Of a stretch of 64,000 bases of DNA, positions 59,181 to 64,000 are shown piece by piece. The stretch spans positions 10,040,472 through 10,104,471 of the forward strand of contig CM021315.1 in NCBI GenBank assembly GCA_010645155.1, read 5' to 3'. Numbering within the stretch: position 1 is the first letter of the stretch; each line of letters begins with the position of its first letter. This DNA is from Tigriopus japonicus. Lineage: Eukaryota; Arthropoda; Copepoda; Harpacticoida; Harpacticidae. The position numbers were made by a program, and so were the translations under genes. Under the pieces are notes generated by a model that was not told the DNA's origin, searched no databases, and saw only the letters and a list, made by a program, of their open reading frames with translations.

Positions 59181-61244
59181 GTGAAAAGCTCAACCAAAGC
59201 GAGAGGAAACCTTCTTTCGTAAGGAATACTGAGTAGTAGTCTTGCTTGAATCAGGAATTGTTCCATGTAATACGTTCCACTCCCGAATACCATGTGCGAA
59301 TCATTTTGAAATGCATTGGAAGGCACATTTTACTCTTCCACTCTCTTTTTCTCTCTCTATGGTTTTGAAATTGAAAATTTCCTTCCCCCCTCCAAGTTTA
59401 TTCGCATGAATAACCATTTGATTTCCGGTGTTCTCAATCGGCATTGGTTTGGTCGAAATAAAATGGAAGCCTTGACGATCAGGCCAAGTACATGACTTTG
59501 TTTCATTTTGATATGAAGTTTTCGTACATTGTAGATCGAAATCTCTTTCTCTAAAGCGATAACCTTACATGACCATCCAATTTTGTTCCGCAATAGAAAA
59601 CGTGGATCCAATCTCACCAAAGGGGATTTACATAAATGATTTTTCTTTCTCTCCTTTGTTTGGAATTGTTTCGGCTGAGCTTATTTTTGGGATGCATTCC
59701 ACGGATTTCTTTTCCAGATTGGATTCAGGTTGATTGTATCATTTAAAAAAGACTGGAATAAAAACGTGGCACATCTTTTCGGAGAAGCTTAGAAGTTTTC
59801 TATTCAAGCATCAAGTCAGGTCTGAAGAAAAATATTGACAAAGGGAGCCATTACTCATCACCCAAAACCAAGAGAACAATCCATCTCTGATGATGAAACA
59901 GGGATGGAACACGAAGTGAATAAATTTATCTATTACAAGAACCTGTGTGAAGCCTTCGAGCTAAGGTTGTCTGGGTGAAAAAAGGTGGAGCCTTTACTCG
60001 CAATTGGATTCGCCTGAGGATGGCGTTTTCTATTAGATGTCTATTGCCAGAGAAAGGACATCGTTGGTTCTTATATAATAATTGAGAGTGTCGTAAACGA
60101 GAGGTTTAACTTTTGCGACGAGTCAGATCTCTTCATTTAGGACTCTACTACCACGCCTCTAACATAAAAGGTTGCCTTGGAATACTCCCGGAACTCGAGA
60201 AGAACCCTGCATAAATGGTGATGTTTGGGTTGCCATAGTTGTGCTCGATGGACGTAAACTAGGTTATTTGGAACAAGTCGTTAAGGAGACTCCTATCATG
60301 GAACGAGTCTTGACGTGGCAATGTATGATATCCGGAATCCAGTTGAAACATGATCGAGTGGAGCTATGGAAGATGAACCATCGATGACAACTGGCGAAAG
60401 GTCGTCGACATGGGCTTAAGGCCGACATGTGACACTTGCCCGGCAACCGACTGGAACAAGATTGCCAAGACGAGACTGACATTCTCCTTTCTCCCTGGCC
60501 GAAAAAGCATGACGATGTTTCGGGAAAAAGGACGACGCACATTCAAAATGTTGTACGTCATCTACTCTACCTCATCCTAGTATTTGTACGCAGAGATTTT
60601 TCAATTGAAAAGATCCATCCTCTCCATGAAAATGATCATTGACCTTCCGTGAATAAGTTTGAGCTCTTGAGCGCTTGAGTTGAAAGCCGATTTTCAATCA
60701 AGAAATGTTATTGTCGTGTTTGGGCTTTTGGTTAGGGGTTTTCCAATGTTTTGATAAAAGAAGCTTCCCTCAAAAAAAGGATATAAAAGACCTCAACAAT
60801 AGACGAAATCAAGACAAAGACAAGCAAGCTGTTCTTCGGAGAGCAAGCCCGTAATAAAGGTCAGCAAGTGTCTTTGAAGAAAGTTACAAAAATTAACCGA
60901 AAATCCGGCTCACAAGGATTGGACCCACCAAATATACCCACACCCAAACCGAACCGAGAGTTAAGGCACGCCAGAAATCCAAGGGTAACTCGAACTCCAA
61001 TGCCCATGGAACCTTTCGCAAGAGCATTGTGTCCATTTCGACCTTCATTGAATGTGTCCATTCCAATCAGCCGATTAAGCGATACGATCTCGACGGTTGT
61101 GCATTACCCGAGGACTCTGGACTCGCTCGAGCCCATTGTGTTGACACTTTGAGCGTGCAAAAATCAAAGCTAACAAGCAACAATAACACCCATAGCCACC
61201 AGTGCTTCTATTCACTTCCTGACTTCGTGTTTCTGTCGGCAAAG

Positions 61245-61278
61245 CTCTCTCTTTCTTTCTCGCTCTCTCTCTCTCTCT
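61245..61278. repeat. CT-rich simple repeat
   Basis: CTCTCTCTTTCTTTCTCG followed by (CT)n, about 34 bp, located upstream of the putative exon at 61669. Confidence 0.75.
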
Positions 61279-61668
61279 ATGGAATTGCACGCAGTGAGTT
61301 CTCTCCGCTTCTCTTGGACGGCCTTTCATGCTTGAGTACCGGTCCCAAAGTGAGGGAATAAGTAAACCTCTCCCATCCTCGACCCACGTCCTCGACGAAA
61401 GAAGAGGGCAGGAGTGAAATCAACGGACGAGAGAACCTCGGTCGGTCGGCCTCTGAAGCTCTCAGTGTGGTCTTAGTAATTGCTCAGTCACCATGTGAAG
61501 GCTAAAGTTGCCTTTGTTGACATCCGAAGTTGTGTTTCTTACCACTGAAAAGAAGACCATTACCACGAGAAATGGACTCGAGATCGACCGTGAGGTGCCC
61601 TTGATCCCTGGGCCTTTTTATAAACAGTCTGTTCCGAATCCAGAAGTCTCTTTGATCATCTGGGGACA

Positions 61669-61735
61669 ATGGTCTGGATGTGGACCTCATCCTTGATCCT
61701 CACCACTTATCTGGGAAGTCTGACTGGAATCATAG
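61669..61735 (+). CDS. Putative signal-peptide first exon
   Basis: ATG at 61669 encodes MVWMWTSSLILTTYLGSLTG and ends in GTAAG after 22 codons plus one base, a good donor. The short hydrophobic peptide is what a secretory first exon looks like. GC-richer DNA with a CT tract lies upstream. I found no matching second exon before 64000; the gene would continue beyond the window. Two Met codons are possible starts (61669 or 61678). Confidence 0.35.
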
Positions 61736-64000
61736 GTAAGAAAGGCTTTTCTTTTCCATCATTTTTGGGCCACCGTTAGTTGAATCCCAAGATATTTATT
61801 CTGTTCAAAGGCTACCTTTGCCTATTTTCTCACACAAAAACTTAGACTTTTGCAAAGCATCGATTCGGAACCTACCATCACACAGCCACCACAAATTACG
61901 CAAAACTAATTCAATCAACTTTGATTGAATGGCCATGTGTTTCAAGTTTGGTGCCTAATTGGGTTCAACTCTTCGTCGTCCTTGGCTCCAATAGGCCATT
62001 TCCTTTCTCAATTTGACGCGGTTCAAGACGGGTTCCATAGTAACCAATAAACCACAGACCATCGGAACAGACCTCCATACGCGGTTGAAACGAGCTACCT
62101 TTGAATTAAATCCCAGCCAACCGAGCAGCTCGTAACTTTTTTGAAGGAGCCAGACAGAAGAGGGACTTTCTTTTCGTAGATTAGGACAGAGTTCGTCAAC
62201 TTGGCATGTACTCGTCTCCGTCAAAGTTAAAGTATCTAGCTCACGTTCCTGAAACTTTATTTGACCACGTCAGGCTTTTGGGTCATGTGGTAACATATAC
62301 GTAGATAACATCTAATGCACATAGAGCATCTTCAAGCAAAAACATATCTTCATTCACGAATTTCCATCTAGTCCTTTATCAAGGTCAAAACGAGTGCAGG
62401 CTCACAAATAACAAATCAATAAGCTTTGTTTGTGAGTGATGGAAAGTTCAATTGCATGTAGATGAGAAGAGGTTCGATTTGAAACTAAAAGCGTTATCCT
62501 TTTGAAAATTTGAATGCACTTACGTAGAAGAGGGAGGTAAAAAAAAATGCCCGTCTGGATTATGATGTCGACAAATTGGACGCGCGATAAATTCCAAATG
62601 GCAAAATTTATCGCTTATTTATTTTTGCCAACAATTCTCAACCATAAGTAGCACCTTTTTCTCGCTTCTGTGTTTTTACTGGCGTTCAGCAATAACTTGT
62701 TTTAGCGACCTATTTTTTTAATGTCGAACTCCATCAGAGACTGAGTTCAAAATGGAAATGATATACATGTATACTTGTTCAGGTTCTGTAATTAGGATTG
62801 CTCTGCCACGAATGCAAATACAATGAAGGGGGAAAACAGAATTACAAGGAAAAAGAACATCATTCTTCTTCCAAAGAACTTGATATTGTACATCTCTTTT
62901 ACAAGAAGGTGTTGTACATACGGATTAAGCCAATCCAATTGCCATCAGTGCCCTCAATCTCTAGGTTAGAATTCATGCATTGCAAACATACGGCTCTCAT
63001 CATACTTTTCTCGTTTCAAATAATTGGATCTTGTGTTCTAATCCTCGGAAAACGTGAGATCATTCCGCCATTCACTCCCGAGAAATTTTCAATTAAACGT
63101 TACGGTGAGTGGGTGCTTGACCTTTTGTAAGCTTTACAAGTTCATGGCAATCAAGGATCAGGATGACTATGATCGCGACTCAGGAGAGCCATTTTACCTA
63201 GACATCAAAGCCATTAACAAACGCTTCGTTTTGGGGCATCCTTAATATTGCCTTTTTCTTAGGCAAATAGCTTTTTTCTAATTCTGATTTTTGGAGGCAA
63301 AAACATTTACTTTTCTTCAGGTGGTTCATTTTTGGGAGCTGTTGAATCTTGAACATCTCCCATAGATGAACCGTATGGAAAAAACTTGGTGCCCGTAGCC
63401 CTGCCTTTAAAAAGCATTATTTCTAATTGTTAGAGCACATTTTAGGTTTTTGAGCATAGTTCGGGCCGTTTTCAGCATATTTTGGTGCTTAAAACGAATT
63501 GATTTTCAACACATTTTTGGCGTCTTTATTCATCACGTTCAGGATGGGAAAAGCACATTTGTAACTATTCATTTTTCGTCTGTGGTTAGGTGTATCAATT
63601 AGTGCCCGTTTAAGTGGCACTACCTTACTTTCATTCTTGGAGATAACCTGGGTTTGAGTGTTGATTTTTGGATGAATAATTCAAATTGTCATATTTTATC
63701 ATCTAAAGGTTATCATCTGATTCATTTGTCAGTCCATCCCTTTAGATGTAAAAGGGATCTCCCCCAAATGTAAGATTTCTTGCAAGCAAGGCACAGGTAT
63801 TTGTTCCACTAGAAAGGGGTCCATCAAAAGGGTTTGGGTGTTCCCAATAAAGCACGCACATGCAAATCAGGCAACGTACTAGGTACAAGCATCCCTATCA
63901 ATGATGCATGAGGTCCCCAATTCTATTTCCTTCATCCGATTCTGATGAAAGGGGACCAAAATGGGAACAATAGGAAGAGGAAACAGAAAAAGCTGGAGAG
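61736..64000. other. Right-edge region, no supported gene
   Basis: AT-rich; probably an intron if the exon at 61669 is real. The short ORFs here have no recognisable similarity. Confidence 0.45.

Larger units (their letters stand above)
55665..61668. other. Gene-poor region
   Basis: 6 kb without a supportable gene. A 158-codon ORF at 58746-59222 has no recognised family. A simple (ACCA)n run lies at 59159-59180 and a CT-rich run at 61245-61278. 61.0-61.6 kb is richer in GC and could be promoter sequence for the exon at 61669. Confidence 0.45.

Noticed and set aside
58746..59222. 158-codon plus-strand ORF with VSRWMDSFRNQV and FFVQLDNCS
   Set aside because: Faintly transposase-like wording only; no conserved catalytic pattern, and the end runs through a simple repeat.

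Overview
This is a metazoan nuclear genome window. Its protein-coding genes are intron-containing animal orthologs, with GT-AG introns often only 55-75 nt long next to a few introns of 0.5-2.8 kb. The protein set (SLC36, RNF212-type RING, CEP164, SLC22, PRDX4, HACD3, ORC6, GPD1, ADPGK, SLMAP, BRMS1L, exportin-1, ACSF3-like) and the compact introns suggest an arthropod, most likely a small crustacean such as a copepod. That taxonomic call is inference. There are three assembly gaps (1718-2030, 19264-19363, 40345-40481).

Layout. 1-2819 (-): 5' part of a type I DnaJ/HSP40, cut by the left window edge. 4760-8256 (+): nine-exon SLC36 amino-acid transporter whose intron 6 contains a complete antisense RNF212/Zip3-type RING gene (6538-7426). 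9470-11792 (+): a doubtful one-TM ORF and part of an unrecognised Ser/Pro-rich gene. 11.8-22.1 kb: gene-poor, with a tRNA-derived SINE and a (CAAA)n array. 22093-22542 (+): mitochondrial ribosomal protein S6. 22918-29432 (-): ten-exon CEP164 ortholog; its 2.8-kb intron 2 contains a complete antisense SLC22 transporter gene (27182-29024). 30-52 kb: a dense block of conserved single-copy genes in mostly alternating orientation: PRDX4(+), HACD3(-), ORC6(+), GPD1(-), ADPGK(+), SLMAP(+), BRMS1L(-), XPO1(+), then ACSF3-like(-) to 55.7 kb. 55.7-64 kb: mostly non-coding, with one candidate signal-peptide first exon at 61669.

The genes are unlinked housekeeping and signalling functions (proteostasis, transport, meiosis, ciliogenesis, redox, lipid synthesis, replication, glycolysis, chromatin, nuclear export), so there is no operon-like system. 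The most interesting structure is the pair of antisense genes nested in introns. In both, the nested stop codon lies within about 20 nt of the host splice donor, so the nested 3' UTR probably runs antisense through a host exon. The next most interesting item is an ACSF3-like acyl-CoA synthetase whose ATP-binding motifs have decayed and which ends early. I saw no evidence of a CRISPR, toxin, viral or other exotic locus.
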